Part shown: in pieces, positions 22,661 to 35,120 of the stretch | Layout of the letters: every line of letters begins with the position of its first letter | How positions within the stretch are numbered: the first letter of the stretch is position 1 | Position numbers and translations under genes: made by a program | Source: Turnera subulata | Taxonomy: Eukaryota > Streptophyta > Magnoliopsida > Malpighiales > Passifloraceae | Assembly: GCA_028386065.3 (NCBI GenBank) | Contig: JAKUCV010002878.1 | Coordinates: 50,068 to 114,067 of the forward strand | Reading direction: 5' to 3' | Length of the DNA stretch: 64,000 nucleotides | The notes under the pieces: model-generated | Databases searched by the model: none | The model's input: the letters and a program-made list of their open reading frames with translations, nothing else | Told to the model about the DNA's origin: nothing

Positions 22661-24084
22661 AGTCACCATTGGAAGAAAAATAAGTTTTTGGCTCTTCCCT
22701 TGCTTGGTTTTGTCAAGTTAAATGAAATACTTTTTTTTAAAATGAGACGAAGGTATAAATCATAATCTTTCCTTTTATGTTCTCTTACTATAAGCATTAG
22801 AGATCTTAGAAAAGTGATATTAATATACAAATAAGAAACACAGACAGAAAAGGACAAAAATAAGAAATTATTAGCAAGAATTGAGAGTTAGTAATCTTTT
22901 TAGGATAAATTATATATGGTGTTAATATGTTCGTTTAGTATTAGATATCTGATTAGGATGATTAAAATGAGAAAAATAAGAAAATTTATTCTTTTAAAAT
23001 AAAAAAGTGACTATCAAGTGAGCATGTCATTTACCTAGCTAGTATGATTTTTTTTTTTTTAAATTTATAAAGTAATAAGCATCATTCCTACCAAAATTCT
23101 TAATAGTATCTTAATTTTTGGGTTGGACGTATACGGTACACCCGTTCAAAGAATTGGGCAGATTGGAATTCTAGATGTTCAAATAAATTTAAATATAGAA
23201 AGACTAATTTGGTTTACTGGTATTATATATATGGCCTTTGCAGAGCTTTTGGTCTGAACATAAACAAGAAAAATGGAGGAACACAGAAATTATAGAAGAC
23301 TTTGAAATTCCGTACTTTCCTATCATCAAGCAAACCTGTTTCGCACATCAGTATTCTCATTTCAAGCTCAGCACAAGTTTTTCTTTTTGATAAGATGTTC
23401 ATCACAAAGTTATTAGTCATTGTCTATCAAACTTTGTTTTTTTTTTTTGTCAAAGTCTATCAAACATAATAGAACATAGTCAATTTTTGGTAATGAATAA
23501 TGTATATGTAACGCATCCAGAACAGAATAGAGTTTATTAGAGACATATCTGTTTTTTTTTTTTTGGTTGTATTGGACCAATTGAGCCAATGTTTGGAACA
23601 TGTGAGATTCATTTTGGGTACTCCTTGACCTGGGGAACTCAAACATGCCCTAATCTCACTAATCAAACTTCAGAACCACGTCGTCAAACTTCTCCGACCA
23701 GGGCCACCACTACCATTTTTTGACTTTTTAATTTTTATTTATACTACTAGTATTTTCTTAAGCTTTAAAAGTCTTTGGTGTTCTTATTTCTATTATTTTT
23801 TTATTAATTAAAATGAGACAGAAAAGAAAGAGACAGAATTAGGTATGAGAAGACTCTTCTAGTTGTCCATTCAGCCCAAAAATGTCATTCTCCATTATAA
23901 TTATTATAAAAATGCAAAAGAGGAAGACCAAAATAACAAAACAAGAAAATAGAGCCAAAAAAAAACACAGAAATTTGTCATTGCAAAAGTCAGCCCGTCG
24001 AGTTGTGCCTACTCTCATTACATGACACATTTCACACTGTCTATTCTTATTTTTGTCCAATAAACAAACAATAGATTTGCTGAG
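22661..24084. other. AT-rich intergenic sequence upstream of the receptor kinase gene
   Basis: No gene is supported. It contains the second copy of the diverged duplicate (22895-23285) and several poly-T runs. The right part leads into the presumed promoter of the gene at 25200. Confidence 0.6.
22895..23285 (+). repeat. Diverged intergenic duplicate, copy 2
   Basis: This is the partner of 19870-20240, with the same order of shared blocks and the same orientation, about 3 kb away. Confidence 0.6.
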
Positions 24085-25199
24085 GTGTATCATATGTACT
24101 TTTGTCCCATAGTTCTCCACTGTCCGTCTCTCTCTCTCTCTGTTTTGAAATTTCTTCTTCTTCTTCTTATTTCCTTTTCTTTTTCCATCTCTAGATTCTG
24201 TCTCCAGTTTTTCTTCTTTGGTTTTTTTTTTCCCCTTTGCTTCTTTTGTTGTCTTTTTCAGGCTTTTGTCAAATAGAGAGAGAGAGAGAGAGAGCGAGGA
24301 CATCAAAGTTTAAACATTGGAGTGAACCCATTTGCGGGAAAAAGTGGCCACCACCACAGTGGGTGCTGGGGGCTCACAGGAAGGTTTTTGCTTCATTTGC
24401 AAGTGATGTTTTTAATTTCTCGCAGTAAACCCTTGTGGGTTGTAGCCCGGATTGTACCTTCCCTCACTTCAATATCTGCCCCAAAACCCATCTGCCTCTC
24501 TTGACCAATTTCAAGGTAGTTCTATAAATTCTTTTTTATCTTGGGGACCTTGTTTCAGTTTTAAGCACTCACTTCACTTTTACTTAAACCACTTAATTGA
24601 TTTTGCTAAACTATAGCTCTTTTCGATGGTGCATAGGCGCTTTGGGATGTGTGCTCGGAGTTACTTCACTTGGATGACTTTCTTTTGCCTCTCTCTCCAC
24701 GTAGAGATATGGGTTGTTGAGCAATATAAGGATTTGGGGACTTGTTGATCTTTTGGTCAAGGGTTTGGTTTCAGGTGGGGTCTGGGATCTCGGCTTGTTT
24801 GACTAGCTTCACTATTTTTATTTTCTATTGCTTCATTTTCAAGTTGTTAGTTGGGTCCTTGTTTTGTGGCTCCTTCAAGTGTTGGGCATCTGCTAAAGTT
24901 TGTTCATTTGGATTCTTGTTTTTCCAAACTTGCGTAGTATCTACTGGGAGTCTAGCTTTCTGGGGATTTGCTTTGAGGTGGGGATTGGCGATCTCTGTCA
25001 ACCTTACTTCCTGTCATTGCTTCATTTGATATCACAACTTCCGTTCATCTCCTGAGCAGCTTTCTTCATTTGGGGGTCTTTGCTCTTGAAAACCAGTGGG
25101 TGCTCAATTTTCATATCAGCTTCAATATGGACTATTTGGCTTGATTTGAGCTGGGGCTGAGCTTTGGTATTCATAAAGCTGGTTCTTGGGATTGTTCCG
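24085..25199 (+). promoter_or_regulatory. Probable promoter and 5' leader of the PSKR2-like gene
   Basis: The interval holds a CT microsatellite (24127-24143), a TTC run (about 24153-24170) and a GA microsatellite (about 24276-24294). Such pyrimidine/purine tracts are common around plant transcription starts and in 5' leaders. A GT donor-like site (caag|gtagtt, about 24514) followed by a long T-rich stretch suggests an intron in the 5' leader. I cannot place the acceptor or the transcription start with confidence. Confidence 0.4.
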
Positions 25200-28100
25200 A
25201 TGAATTTCCTCAGGGTGGTTTTCTTCGTTTACTTCCTTTGCTCATCATTAGGTCTCACAGCTCCAATTCCGTCTTGTGATCCAAATGATTCGTTGGCACT
25301 GGAGGAATTTGCACAAAACCTCACCAATGGCTCCATTATCACATCATGGTCCAACAAGACCAGTTGCTGTCAATGGGAAGGTGTTCTCTGCGGTAATAAT
25401 AGCAATGGTTCGGTTCATAGTAGAGTGACTGTGCTGAATCTGTCCAGGAAAGGTCTGAAAGGGACAATTCTGCCCTCCTTGGGCCGTTTGGATCAGTTGA
25501 AATCCCTTGATCTCTCTTTCAATCGTCTAGGCGGCGTGTTGCCCATAGAGCTCTCAAGCCTGAAGCAGCTGGAGGTTCTTGATTTGAGCTATAACAATTT
25601 TTCAGGAAATGTTTCAGTGCTGTTTGCCAGTTTGCCATCCATTCAGTCACTGAATATTTCCAGCAATCTGTTCAAGGATGACTTGTCTGTTCTCGGCAGG
25701 TATCCAAATCTTGTTGCATTCAACATAAGCAACAATTCTTTCATTGGCCGGATCACTTTTCAAATTTGCAGCTCGTCTGCTGGGATTCAGATTCTTGACT
25801 TATCAATGAACCGTTTGGTGGGCAACATTGAAGGGTTGGCCAATTGCAGCAAGTCAATTTGGCGACTGCATTTGGATTACAATTCTTTTTCAGGCTCCCT
25901 CCCTGTGTTCTTCTACTCAATGCCAGCTTTGCAGCAATTCTCAATTTCCAACAACAACTTATCTGGCCAATTAAGCAACCAACTGAGTAAGCTCTCTACT
26001 CTAAAAACCTTAATCATATCTGGAAATCGCTTTTCAGGGTTTGTTCCAGATGCTTTTGCTGGCCTTACACAACTAGAACAATTTGTTGCTCATTCAAATT
26101 CGTTATCTGGACCACTGCCTTCATCACTGGCATTTTGCTCAAAGCTTCAAATTCTTGACCTTAGAAATAATTCTCTTACGGGTCCAATAGATGTTAACTT
26201 TACCGCATTCCCTAGCCTTCTTACACTCGACCTTGCCAGTAATCGTTTCTTCGGATCCATCCCAAACTCCTTGTCTGATTGCCAGCAACTGAAAGTTTTG
26301 AGCCTGGCTAGGAATGGACTCTTTGGAAAAATCCCTGAAAGTTTTGCCAAGTTGAAGTCCCTTTCAGTCCTCACATTGTCAAATAATAGTTTTGTGGATT
26401 TATCTGGGGCCTTGTCTGTACTGCAGCAGTGCAAAAATCTTAGTACTCTTATTCTCACAAAAAATTTTATTGGTGAAGAAATTCCCAGTAATGTGAGCGG
26501 GTTTGAGAATTTAATGGTTTTAGCATTTGGAAATTGTGCTCTTAAAGGCCAAATCCCAGATTGGTTGTTGGGTTGCAGGAAATTACAGGTTCTTGATTTG
26601 TCATGGAATCATCTGAATGGAAGTGTCCCTCTCTGGATTGGTCAGATGGAAAGTCTGTTTTATTTGGATTTCTCAAACAATTCTCTCTCTGGAGAGATCC
26701 CAAACAGTTTGACGAAGCTGAAGAGTCTTGTTTCTATGAACTGCAGCTCATCCAATCTCACAGCATCTTCTGGCGTTCCATTATATGTAAAGAGAAATCA
26801 GAGTGCTAGTGGTTTGCAGTACAACCAGGCGTCAAGATTTCCCCCTTCTATATATCTGAACAACAATGGATTAAGCGGGACGATACCACCTGATATTGGA
26901 CAGCTGAAACAACTTCATGTCTTGGATTTGAGCAGCAACAACATAACTGGGACAATACCTAGCTCCATTTCAGAACTGGGGAACTTGGAAATTTTAGATT
27001 TATCTTGCAATAGTCTGTATGGATCGATTCCCCCATCATTTAAGAAGCTGACCTTCCTGTCAAAGTTTAGTGTGGCCAATAATCACTTGAAGGGGCAAAT
27101 TCCAACTGGAGGGCAGTTTGATAGCTTTCCCAACTCAAGCTTTGAGGGTAACCCAGGAATCTGCGGGGCTTTGTTTTCTCCTTGTAATCTTGTTAATGTG
27201 TCGAATCCTGGTACTCCATCCACTTCAGGAGGGTCTCACAGAAAGAACATTCTCAGCATAACGCTCACTATAGGCATATGTCTTGTGTTGATCCTTGCGC
27301 TCATTCTCCATAGGATGTTAAGGAAGGATGCAGGGGAGCCAATTGGTGATTTTGATGATTCAGTTAGCCGGCATCACAGGTTATCTGAAGTCCTTGGGCC
27401 TTCTAAGTTGGTGTTTTTTCAGAATTCTGATTGCAAGGACCTTACAGTTGCAGACCTGTTAAAATCTACAAACAACTTTAGCCAAGCTAATATAATCGGT
27501 TGTGGTGGATTTGGACTTGTTTACAAGGCAAACCTTCCTAATGGTACAAAAGCTGCAATCAAGAGACTTTCTGGGGATTGTGGTCAGATGGAACGTGAAT
27601 TTCGAGCAGAAGTGGAAGCTCTGTCAAGGGCTCAACATAAAAACCTTGTTTCTCTTCAAGGGTATTGCCGCCATGGTAATGATAGATTGTTGATTTATTC
27701 ATACATGGAGAATGGAAGTTTGGATTACTGGCTACACGAGTGTGTTGATGGAGCCTCATTTCTAAAATGGGAGGTGAGACTTAGAATAGCCAAAGGTGCA
27801 GCGTGTGGGCTAGCCTATCTCCACAAGGTTTGTGAGCCACATATAGTTCACCGGGATGTCAAATCAAGCAACATACTTCTAGATTCTAAATTTGAAGCTC
27901 ATTTAGCTGACTTTGGTCTCTCAAGGCTACTTCGTCCATATGACACCCATGTGACTACAGATTTAGTTGGCACCTTAGGATATATTCCTCCTGAATATAG
28001 CCAGACGCTGACAGCAACCTGCAGAGGCGATGTTTACAGTTTTGGTGTCGTTCTTCTTGAGCTCGTAACTGGTAGAAGGCCTGTTGAAGTTTGCAAAGGG

Positions 28101-28325
28101 AAGAACTGTAGGGATCTGGTGTCCTGGGTGTTTCAGATGAAGTCTGAGAAAAGGGAAGCAGAGATTATTGACCCATCAATTTGGGGCGAAGATAATGAGA
28201 AGCAACAATTTGAATTGCTCGACATTTCTTGTAGATGCTTAGATCAGGATCCAAGACGAAGACCAGTTATAGAAGAAGTTGTGTCATGGCTTGACAGCAT
28301 TGGATCTCAGGGTCCTCAACAATAA
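25200..28325 (+). CDS. PSKR2: Phytosulfokine receptor 2-like LRR receptor kinase
   Basis: This intronless frame of 1041 codons starts at ATG 25200 ([16 protein letters not shown]), which opens a signal peptide. The 12 in-frame codons before it begin with TTG and are not needed. After the paired-Cys cap ([10 protein letters not shown]) come about 20 LRRs with the plant LxxLxLxxNxLxGxIP pattern, broken at about residues 510-550 by an island ([20 protein letters not shown]). The island is where phytosulfokine receptors bind the sulfated pentapeptide. A membrane helix lies at about 684-704. The kinase has the glycine loop GCGGFG (767-772), Lys788, HRD with Asp886 and DFG with Asp904, so it is an active-type RD kinase. 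The motifs SKxLGPSK-like juxtamembrane, [20 protein letters not shown] and [12 protein letters not shown] are those of the PSKR/PSY1R clade, and overall the protein fits PSKR2 best. It should act at the plasma membrane in growth and wound/defence signalling with a SERK-type co-receptor. PSKR1 or PSY1R orthology is less likely. Confidence 0.93.
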   Translation: MNFLRVVFFVYFLCSSLGLTAPIPSCDPNDSLALEEFAQNLTNGSIITSWSNKTSCCQWEGVLCGNNSNGSVHSRVTVLNLSRKGLKGTILPSLGRLDQLKSLDLSFNRLGGVLPIELSSLKQLEVLDLSYNNFSGNVSVLFASLPSIQSLNISSNLFKDDLSVLGRYPNLVAFNISNNSFIGRITFQICSSSAGIQILDLSMNRLVGNIEGLANCSKSIWRLHLDYNSFSGSLPVFFYSMPALQQFSISNNNLSGQLSNQLSKLSTLKTLIISGNRFSGFVPDAFAGLTQLEQFVAHSNSLSGPLPSSLAFCSKLQILDLRNNSLTGPIDVNFTAFPSLLTLDLASNRFFGSIPNSLSDCQQLKVLSLARNGLFGKIPESFAKLKSLSVLTLSNNSFVDLSGALSVLQQCKNLSTLILTKNFIGEEIPSNVSGFENLMVLAFGNCALKGQIPDWLLGCRKLQVLDLSWNHLNGSVPLWIGQMESLFYLDFSNNSLSGEIPNSLTKLKSLVSMNCSSSNLTASSGVPLYVKRNQSASGLQYNQASRFPPSIYLNNNGLSGTIPPDIGQLKQLHVLDLSSNNITGTIPSSISELGNLEILDLSCNSLYGSIPPSFKKLTFLSKFSVANNHLKGQIPTGGQFDSFPNSSFEGNPGICGALFSPCNLVNVSNPGTPSTSGGSHRKNILSITLTIGICLVLILALILHRMLRKDAGEPIGDFDDSVSRHHRLSEVLGPSKLVFFQNSDCKDLTVADLLKSTNNFSQANIIGCGGFGLVYKANLPNGTKAAIKRLSGDCGQMEREFRAEVEALSRAQHKNLVSLQGYCRHGNDRLLIYSYMENGSLDYWLHECVDGASFLKWEVRLRIAKGAACGLAYLHKVCEPHIVHRDVKSSNILLDSKFEAHLADFGLSRLLRPYDTHVTTDLVGTLGYIPPEYSQTLTATCRGDVYSFGVVLLELVTGRRPVEVCKGKNCRDLVSWVFQMKSEKREAEIIDPSIWGEDNEKQQFELLDISCRCLDQDPRRRPVIEEVVSWLDSIGSQGPQQ

Positions 28326-28943
28326 GCAATACTTCTTGGGTTCAGTTGGTTGGGAATGGGAAGGTATAGCTGTAAAGTAAAACACTATGTCAAGTTTGTA
28401 CAAGATTGGAACAAAGTCTTGACTAGGTGACTTTTGGTTTCTTTGTATAACAAATCTTAGTACAGTAGGCTTACATCCAAGCTTTGTATACTCTTGCCTT
28501 TGCCATTACTCTAGTCAGAAATAAGCATTATAAGTTGTCTATATTTTGTCTAATTTTCTGTTTATTCTTCGAAACTGGTTGCTCATCTGGAAATCATTGC
28601 GCTACGAGTACGCTTTTCCCTCTTAGAATCTGATCTGATATTTGTCCATTGGTTATTCAAGTGAATCTTTAGATGGTAACCGGAGAATGAAGCTGTACCT
28701 ACAGAGCATAGATGCCGTGGATGGTGTTGAAGAGGCCTACTTTACAATTGATCAGTGAAATGAGTCCCATGTTTATTTGCAGTTTTTGATGTCGGCCAAA
28801 CCAAACCTTCCTGCAGCTTGAAGGCTGCTCGTGCAGTCAGATGTGATTTCGACATCTGTTTTGTTTGCATTGCGATCATACACCTTAAACAAACAAATAA
28901 GGTAGTAGTTAGCATTTAGCGCAAATATGATGCCTCTGAGATA
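28326..28943 (+). other. 3' flank of the receptor kinase gene
   Basis: The 3' UTR starts after the TAA. An AATAAG-type poly(A) signal near 28521 is plausible but not certain. No further gene is supported up to the Mutator-like element. Confidence 0.45.
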
Positions 28944-29260
28944 GAGTAAATGACATATTTAGGGTATGCATTTTTAAAAAAATACCTCTTAAGGTCTACA
29001 CTATTTTTTGTCTTTTTTATGGGTCCGTATTCATATTTTTTGTTCCTTTTAGGGGTCCCGGACGGCTATATATTTTTTGTTTTTTTTAAGGGGTCCCGGG
29101 CAGCCGTCCGGATGACGTAGACTGCCCGGCCAAAAAATAAAGCATGCATGCCTCCTTTTTTGACACGTGGCAGCTCGTGTTATGCACGTGATGTCCACTA
29201 TGTACTGTAGGTCCTACTTTAAGATTTTGCATTATTTAAAAAATAATTTACAATTTTTAA

Positions 29261-30358
29261 ATAGAATTTTAATTTCATAAATTGTTTAACATAGAGAAAA
29301 AAAAGAGGAAAAAAAATCCCCATGTGATTACTTCGTGCAGCTGATTTCTCCCAATTTTTTCCCTCTTCATTCCACAATTTTTCACACAAGAAAAAAGGAT
29401 ATAAAAAAAACAAACAATACATGGAAACAATCTCAAACGATGCCGTGTCCAACATCATCCCGTTGGACCGTGCAGCCCCACACCCGCAGGAGTCCACAAC
29501 GACGAACCACAGCGTTGCCTTTGCCACCTCGAACCACCCGACACCTCCTTCTTCCTCTTCGCCGGAGCGCTCCCGGCCCTATCTCGAACGCGACACCCGA
29601 CCCATTTACTCTTCAAGAAACGCGAGTTCACCTCACAAATCAACAAATCCAGCAATGACATAAAATCAACAAAACTGTAGAGAAACCAAGCATGCCTCTT
29701 GCCTGCCAACACAAGCATGACCACAGAGCTAATTTTTTTTTTTTCAGAAAATCCAGTTTGAAGCTAGACACCAAGCCAACTAGCAACACCACTTCTAACT
29801 CACAAAATCAAAGGAGACTAGATAAAAATGTTGGCGTGATTATTTGTTGTAATTAACGAAAACAAAAAGGACGATGACTAGAATCAAAGGCAATACTCAT
29901 ATCCATCAAGAAATTAATTGAGAATTGCTACAACTCTCAATTGATGGCATAAGGTAAAAACCAAGATGGTTTTAACCAATAAAAATGCATGTGTGCAAAT
30001 TTACAGATCACCTGAGCAAAAAAAAAATAGTGGGAAGCGAATACATCACAGGAAGACCACACTGCTTTGAACCCTTACATTTGTGAACCCAGACCATCAA
30101 CTTGAGGAGGGGAAGAAGACCCAAGACGAACCCATCCAGATCCGGTTAGATCGTGGACGAATTCGTCCTAGTGCGACGAGGCCTTCAAGGCTGCTCCTAA
30201 AAGTGCCTTTGCAGAAGCCAAAAATATCTCGCTCCTGCTGCCACTGCCGCCTCTGCGAGTCGCCGAGCTGTAGAACGGCGGAGATGAAGGCCAAAGGGTG
30301 GCTGCAAATCGATGAGTGAGTGCGTGGGAAGAAAAAGAAAGAAAGAAGAGGTGACTTT
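29261..30358. other. MULE interior, possible captured gene sequence
   Basis: The stretches 29420-29650 and 30070-30320 are GC-richer than the flanks and have open frames of 80-100 codons on both strands (for example minus-strand SQRRQWQQERDIFGFCKGTF). MULEs often carry gene fragments, but I recognise no protein family here, so no product is assigned. Confidence 0.35.
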
Positions 30359-31736
30359 GGAGGGGTCAATCATATTTTTCATCCTTGTGTTTATCGATTT
30401 GGGCATTTTTCATCCTTGTGTTACAAAAACGGACGTTTTTCATCCTTGTGTTTATTTTTCGGGACTTTTTTCATTTTTCCTCGATTTATCGGAAAAAAAA
30501 TGCTGACGTGTCAATACCCAACCCGAATCACACCACCCGACCCGTTTTCGCCACGGATTTTACCCGTTTGTTAGATAGTCAATTACTAGAACACCCCTCA
30601 AAATAACCAGAAAAACACAAAAAAAAAATATTCGCATGAACAAATTGAATTGGGTGTTTTCTGTGTGAAAACATTCAACAGCAGAACCCTAAAACCCGCT
30701 TGGCAACAAACACAAAAAAAATTGTTGATTGATTCTTTGTGAATCAACCCATCAATTGCCCAAACCCGAAACTTGAGGGCGGCGTGTGTCGCTTGTGTTG
30801 CTTGTTTGTGTTGTGATTTCGGGTTGTTTGTTTACAGGTGGGCCCTGGCTCGCGTGGTTGCCGGCAGTGGGTGTTGAGGGCGGCGTTAGTCGCTGCCACC
30901 ACAGGCTCTGTTTGATCGGGGCGGCGCCTGTATGCATCGAAGCTCAAGGGCGACGTTTTTTTTCTTGCGGAGGAGCTCACAGCGTGGGCTGCTGCTACAT
31001 CGCTCCCGGCGGCGGAGTGTGGCGGTCTTTGTGGTTGTCATGCCTCTTGCCGCGAGCTGGTGCAGACGTGGAGGGAGTCGAGCCTTCGTGGCGGCTCATT
31101 CGAAAGCGACTTTTGTGTTTGTTATTCCTTCCTCCCACGCGCGGCGGCGTTTGCAACGAATGGCGGCTGCGATGGCACGCTGCCTGCTGCTCCTCCTTCT
31201 TCCGGCGAGTTGGAGCGGCAGATCTGGATAGGATCGGCCTTCCTTTGCAGCGGAAGCGAGGCTGGGCTTCGTGCTCGTGTCCTCGCGTGGGTCGCGCTGC
31301 GCCGTTTTCGTCTATGCCAGCGGCGGCTGCTCCTCCCTGCTCTGATCCCTCGTGTGGTGGTGATTGTGCCTGCAGACCATGGCGGCGGCGACTCATCTCT
31401 TTGGTTTTGCTTCAACGGGAATTTTTTTTTTTGTGTTTTTTTTGTTATTTTGGGGGATGTTCTAGTAATTGACTATCTAAGAAGCGGGTAAAACTCGTGG
31501 GCGAAAACGGGTCGGGTGGTGTGATTCGGATTGGGTATTTTCAGTTTAAAGTGGGCCCACAAGTTGACGTGTCAATTTTTAATTGACAAGTCAGCATTTT
31601 CTTTTCGAAAAATCGGAGAAGAATGAAAAAAGTCCTGAAAAATAAACACAATGATGAAAAACGTCCGTTTTGTAACACAAGGATGAAAAATGCTCAAATC
31701 GATAAACACAAAGATGAAAAATATGATTGACCCTCC
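30359..31736 (+). mobile_element. Nested long-inverted-repeat element inside the MULE
   Basis: A left arm at 30359-30608 (starting ggaggggtcaatcatat) is the inverted copy of a right arm at 31450-31736. Each arm begins with a three- to four-fold direct repeat of 'tttttcatccttgtgtt'. The arms share a further block ending in 'gatagtcaattactagaac'. The interior (30760-31440) is strikingly GC-rich with overlapping open frames in several phases, probably captured genic sequence or simply GC bias. I could not find a matching target duplication, so it is either an old insertion or part of the outer MULE. Confidence 0.7.
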
Positions 31737-34483
31737 AATGTACTTTGATCGGTTAAAAATTTTAATTTCTTTTCTTTTCTTTTTATTTATAGTAAACAAT
31801 ATACAAAAATAACATTCCATTTAAAAATCGGAAATTATTTTTTAAATGATGCAAAATTATAAAGTGGGGCCCACAATGCACACTGGACATCACGTGCAAA
31901 ACACGTGCTGCCACGTGTAAAAAAGAGAGGCACGCATGCTTTATTTTTTGGCCGGGCAGTCCATGTCATCCAGGCGGTTGCCCTGGATCCCTAAAAGGGA
32001 CGAAAAATATGAGTACAGACCCGTAAAAGGGACAAAAAATAGTACACACCCTTAAGAGGTATTTTATAAAAAGTACGGACCCTAAATATGTCATTACTCT
32101 CTGAGATATTAATTCCACATTCTAACTGTAACAGCTCGGGTAAAATTTGGATTTTTACCGGGACTGTTAAAGTCGTTATACAGTGAATTACCGAATGAAT
32201 TAATCTTGGGTAATTAATTCAAGGTAAACCGGGACTCGTTTTTTTTGAAACCGAGAGTTTTCCCGCGCTCGGGAGTATCTTCCTAACTAACTGAGCCTCG
32301 GTTTTCAGTTCCGAGAGTTGGTCGATGCTCCGGAGGATTAATCGGATTTTTCGAGCCCAAGTCATATTTTTGGACTCGGGACGGAAAATTATGGTTATGC
32401 CCGTCCTCTCCCTTTTTTTTCTTTTCTTTTCTTCCTTTTTCTCTTTTCTCCTTTTCTTTCTTTTCTCCTTCTCCTTTTCCTTCTTTCTTTTCTTTTTCTT
32501 CTCAGCCGCCTCCATCCGTGACTGCCGGCCCCCCTTATCTCTTCTTCCCTGTTTTCTTTTTGTTTTCTTTCCCTTTCTCCTTTTTTATTTCTCCTCCTCC
32601 TCCCCGATTTCTCTGCATCCTCTCTCTCCTAACTTCTCCTTTATCTTCTTCCTCTCCATGCACGCGCCGCCACCACCATCCCCTCTCTCCCTCTTTCCCT
32701 GCCTCTCACTGTCGCCGCCACCGGACCGCTCCCTTTTCCCTTCCTTTCTCCCTCGCCAACGACCGCCACTGTTGCCTCCTCCCCCTGCAACCTCTCCTTT
32801 TCCCTTCCTTGCTGCCGCCCGAAGCCATCGCCGCCAGGTCTTCCTCAGCTTTCCTCCGCCTCTGCTCGCGACCACCATAGAGGCAAGGAAGGCGTCGCTG
32901 TCCGATGCCGGCCTCTCCTTGCCAAGCCGCGCCGGTCTTCTTCCTTCCCCTGCCTCGCCGTCGCCTCATACCGCCGCCGACGAAGCCGAGACTGGGTGAG
33001 TCTATGGCCGCGCTTCACCTTCCTCTTTTCTTGCTGTTTTTGTGATTATTGGGATTGTTGATAACCGGGTTTCGATTGTTGTCGTGGTGTCTACGAATGA
33101 TGTTGCTGATGTGTGGTGGATTTGGACTGTGTTGCTGCTGCGTGGATGCAGTTACTATTCCGATGTGAACAGTGTTTCTGGCCGGAATCCGGCGAGGTTT
33201 CGGCGAGTCCCGGGAATTTTCCGGCGAGCCCGGAAACGAACCTGTTGGGTAAAACCCGAGCCTATGACCATATGCATTATTAAACGAAACCCGAACAACG
33301 TTAATGAACCCGGACTCTTAATTGTTTTAATTAAATTAGAGATTTAATTTAATTAATCAAATACTAACCTTTAATTCCATTTATGTTTTGTAATTTGATT
33401 TATAATTTTATTTTTGCTTGGACTATTAAAAAGCCTATAATATTTAAATTCCGGTTTATTTAATTTATACTTGGACTGTTACTAATCAAAGGCCTAGTTA
33501 TACTTATATACTTGATTTAGTTGTCAAATCTAAGCTTAAGAATATAAATATGATTATCTATGAAATACAAACATATATGCATAAATGACCATATATATAT
33601 ATCCTACTAGATTTATGTTTAGCTAAATAATGGAGTTACAACTTGATTTATCACATAAATACATATATGGTTAAGTAGGAAATATCTACTATATATGCAT
33701 AAATATGGTCACACTAGATATACGTTTAATCTAGTATTGATTTATGTGTAAATATACGTGTATATATATATGTGTTTTAATATGTTTATGTTTTCCCTTA
33801 TCGACAAAGGGCTAAAAGGCCGGGATATCGGCTTGGAGCTCGGTTTCGGTTTTCAACTTAAAGATCGAGTATGACTGGTATATCGATTAAAGAGGCTAAA
33901 TTCATATTAAAGAAAAACATGGAAATAATAGGAATTAGACTTGGTATAAGACAAGCCGTGTAACAATTTCTAAAACTGGCATCATGCATAATCATCTTTG
34001 TTTGCGCATTATAAGTGATTATTGTGTTCCTATATGTACATATAGGGTATCGGGATTTGACCGGATAGCAGTTTTAGAGACACATCAGGTGAGGATGGAT
34101 AAACCTTGATAAGTGCCCGTAATGTTGTGTGTGTATCTTTGTTGTTTGTGTATTTTTGTTGTTTGACTGATCTGCTGGAATAATTGTTGATTGTTACCTG
34201 ATTGCTATGGAATTGTTGATGTTGTTGTTGAATTGTGCCAGACCTGTGTATGTCGTGTTGGAAATATTGTTGAACTGTTAGCTGTGAATAATTGGTGATA
34301 TGGGATTGTTGATTGAATGAGATTGTGGATTAATCCGAGGAAATTGGTGATTGGATAACTGATCGAAGAGTAATGGAATTGGACTGTATTTGAGATGATA
34401 TAATTGTCACTTGGAAAGTAGTGGTACGACTAGATGGTTAGAGACTAGTTGTGTGGTGTCATGGCCGGTGGGTTGGTTGATTA

Positions 34484-34614
34484 GGGTGTTGACCTCGGAT
34501 TTGTGATATTGGGATGTTGATCCCGGATTTGTGATATTGGCGTGTTGACCCCGGATTTGTGATATTGGGATGTTGATCCGGGATTTGTGATATGGGGATG
34601 TTGATCCCGGATTG
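34484..34614 (+). repeat. Dyad-bearing minisatellite in LTR A1
   Basis: There are five tandem units of 27-28 bp of the type GGGATGTTGATCCCGGATTTG. Each unit carries a small inverted repeat around the loop GTTG, with arms GGT/ACC, GGGAT/ATCCC, a degenerate third, GGAT/ATCC and GGGAT/ATCCC. The positional equivalents in the other family-A LTRs are at 46541-46818, 47714-48060 and 52852-53190. Confidence 0.75.
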
Positions 34615-35120
34615 TCGTTGGGTCTGGCATCCAGAATTAGTTAATAACCAGGTACGATCCTAGCTTGTCCAGTGACGGGGCCCGGAAGATAAAATTGGTA
34701 ATAAAAAAATAAATATTAATAAGCATTCTTTTGGTCTTGGTTAGTTGTTTATAGTAGTTTTCTTGTGTTGTGTATGCCTGTGCCTTCTACTGATTCCTCT
34801 AATGTGTTGTTTGAGTTGGATTCCTCTGTTTTGTTGTTTGTGTTAGACTCTTCTGTTTTGATGGTTGTATTAATTCGAAAGTATTACGGTTGATTATATA
34901 TCTCTGTTTATCTTTCGTCGGTGAGCGCTTCGGACTCACCCCTCGCCTGCGGGGTTTCATCCCGTAGGATGAGTTGCTTGTAGTGCAGGAACGTACAGGG
35001 CGAGCTGAAGCGTACCCTCGGACAGGACTCGGATCCATTAGTTGCATTGGGCCTTGCATATGTTGTCATGTGAGTCATAAGTCTTCCGCTGTGCATATTG
35101 TTGAGTTTTCTGTTGTGCAT

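Larger units (their letters stand above)
28944..32099 (+). mobile_element. Non-autonomous Mutator-like element (MULE)
   Basis: Long terminal inverted repeats of about 300 bp (28944-29260 against 31800-32099) begin 'gagtaa(a)tgacatatttaggg'. Exact 9-bp target duplications, TCTGAGATA, flank the element (28935-28943 and 32100-32108). A 9-bp duplication and long inverted repeats are diagnostic of MULEs. There is no MURA-like transposase. The interior holds genic-looking GC-rich sequence and a second inverted-repeat element (30359-31736). Confidence 0.9.

Noticed and set aside
25164..25199. Upstream extension of the receptor kinase frame by 12 codons
   Set aside because: The extension starts with TTG, not ATG. 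The ATG at 25200 opens directly into a good signal peptide, so it is taken as the start.
30786..31491. Overlapping long open frames in the GC-rich MULE interior
   Set aside because: Several phases on both strands are open together, as expected from GC richness. The translations are Arg/Ala/Pro-rich without recognisable motifs.
32325..32999. 224-codon frame rich in Ser, Phe and Pro in LTR A1
   Set aside because: It is a translation of the pyrimidine tract and adjoining GC-rich block of an LTR and is not kept in the other family-A LTRs.
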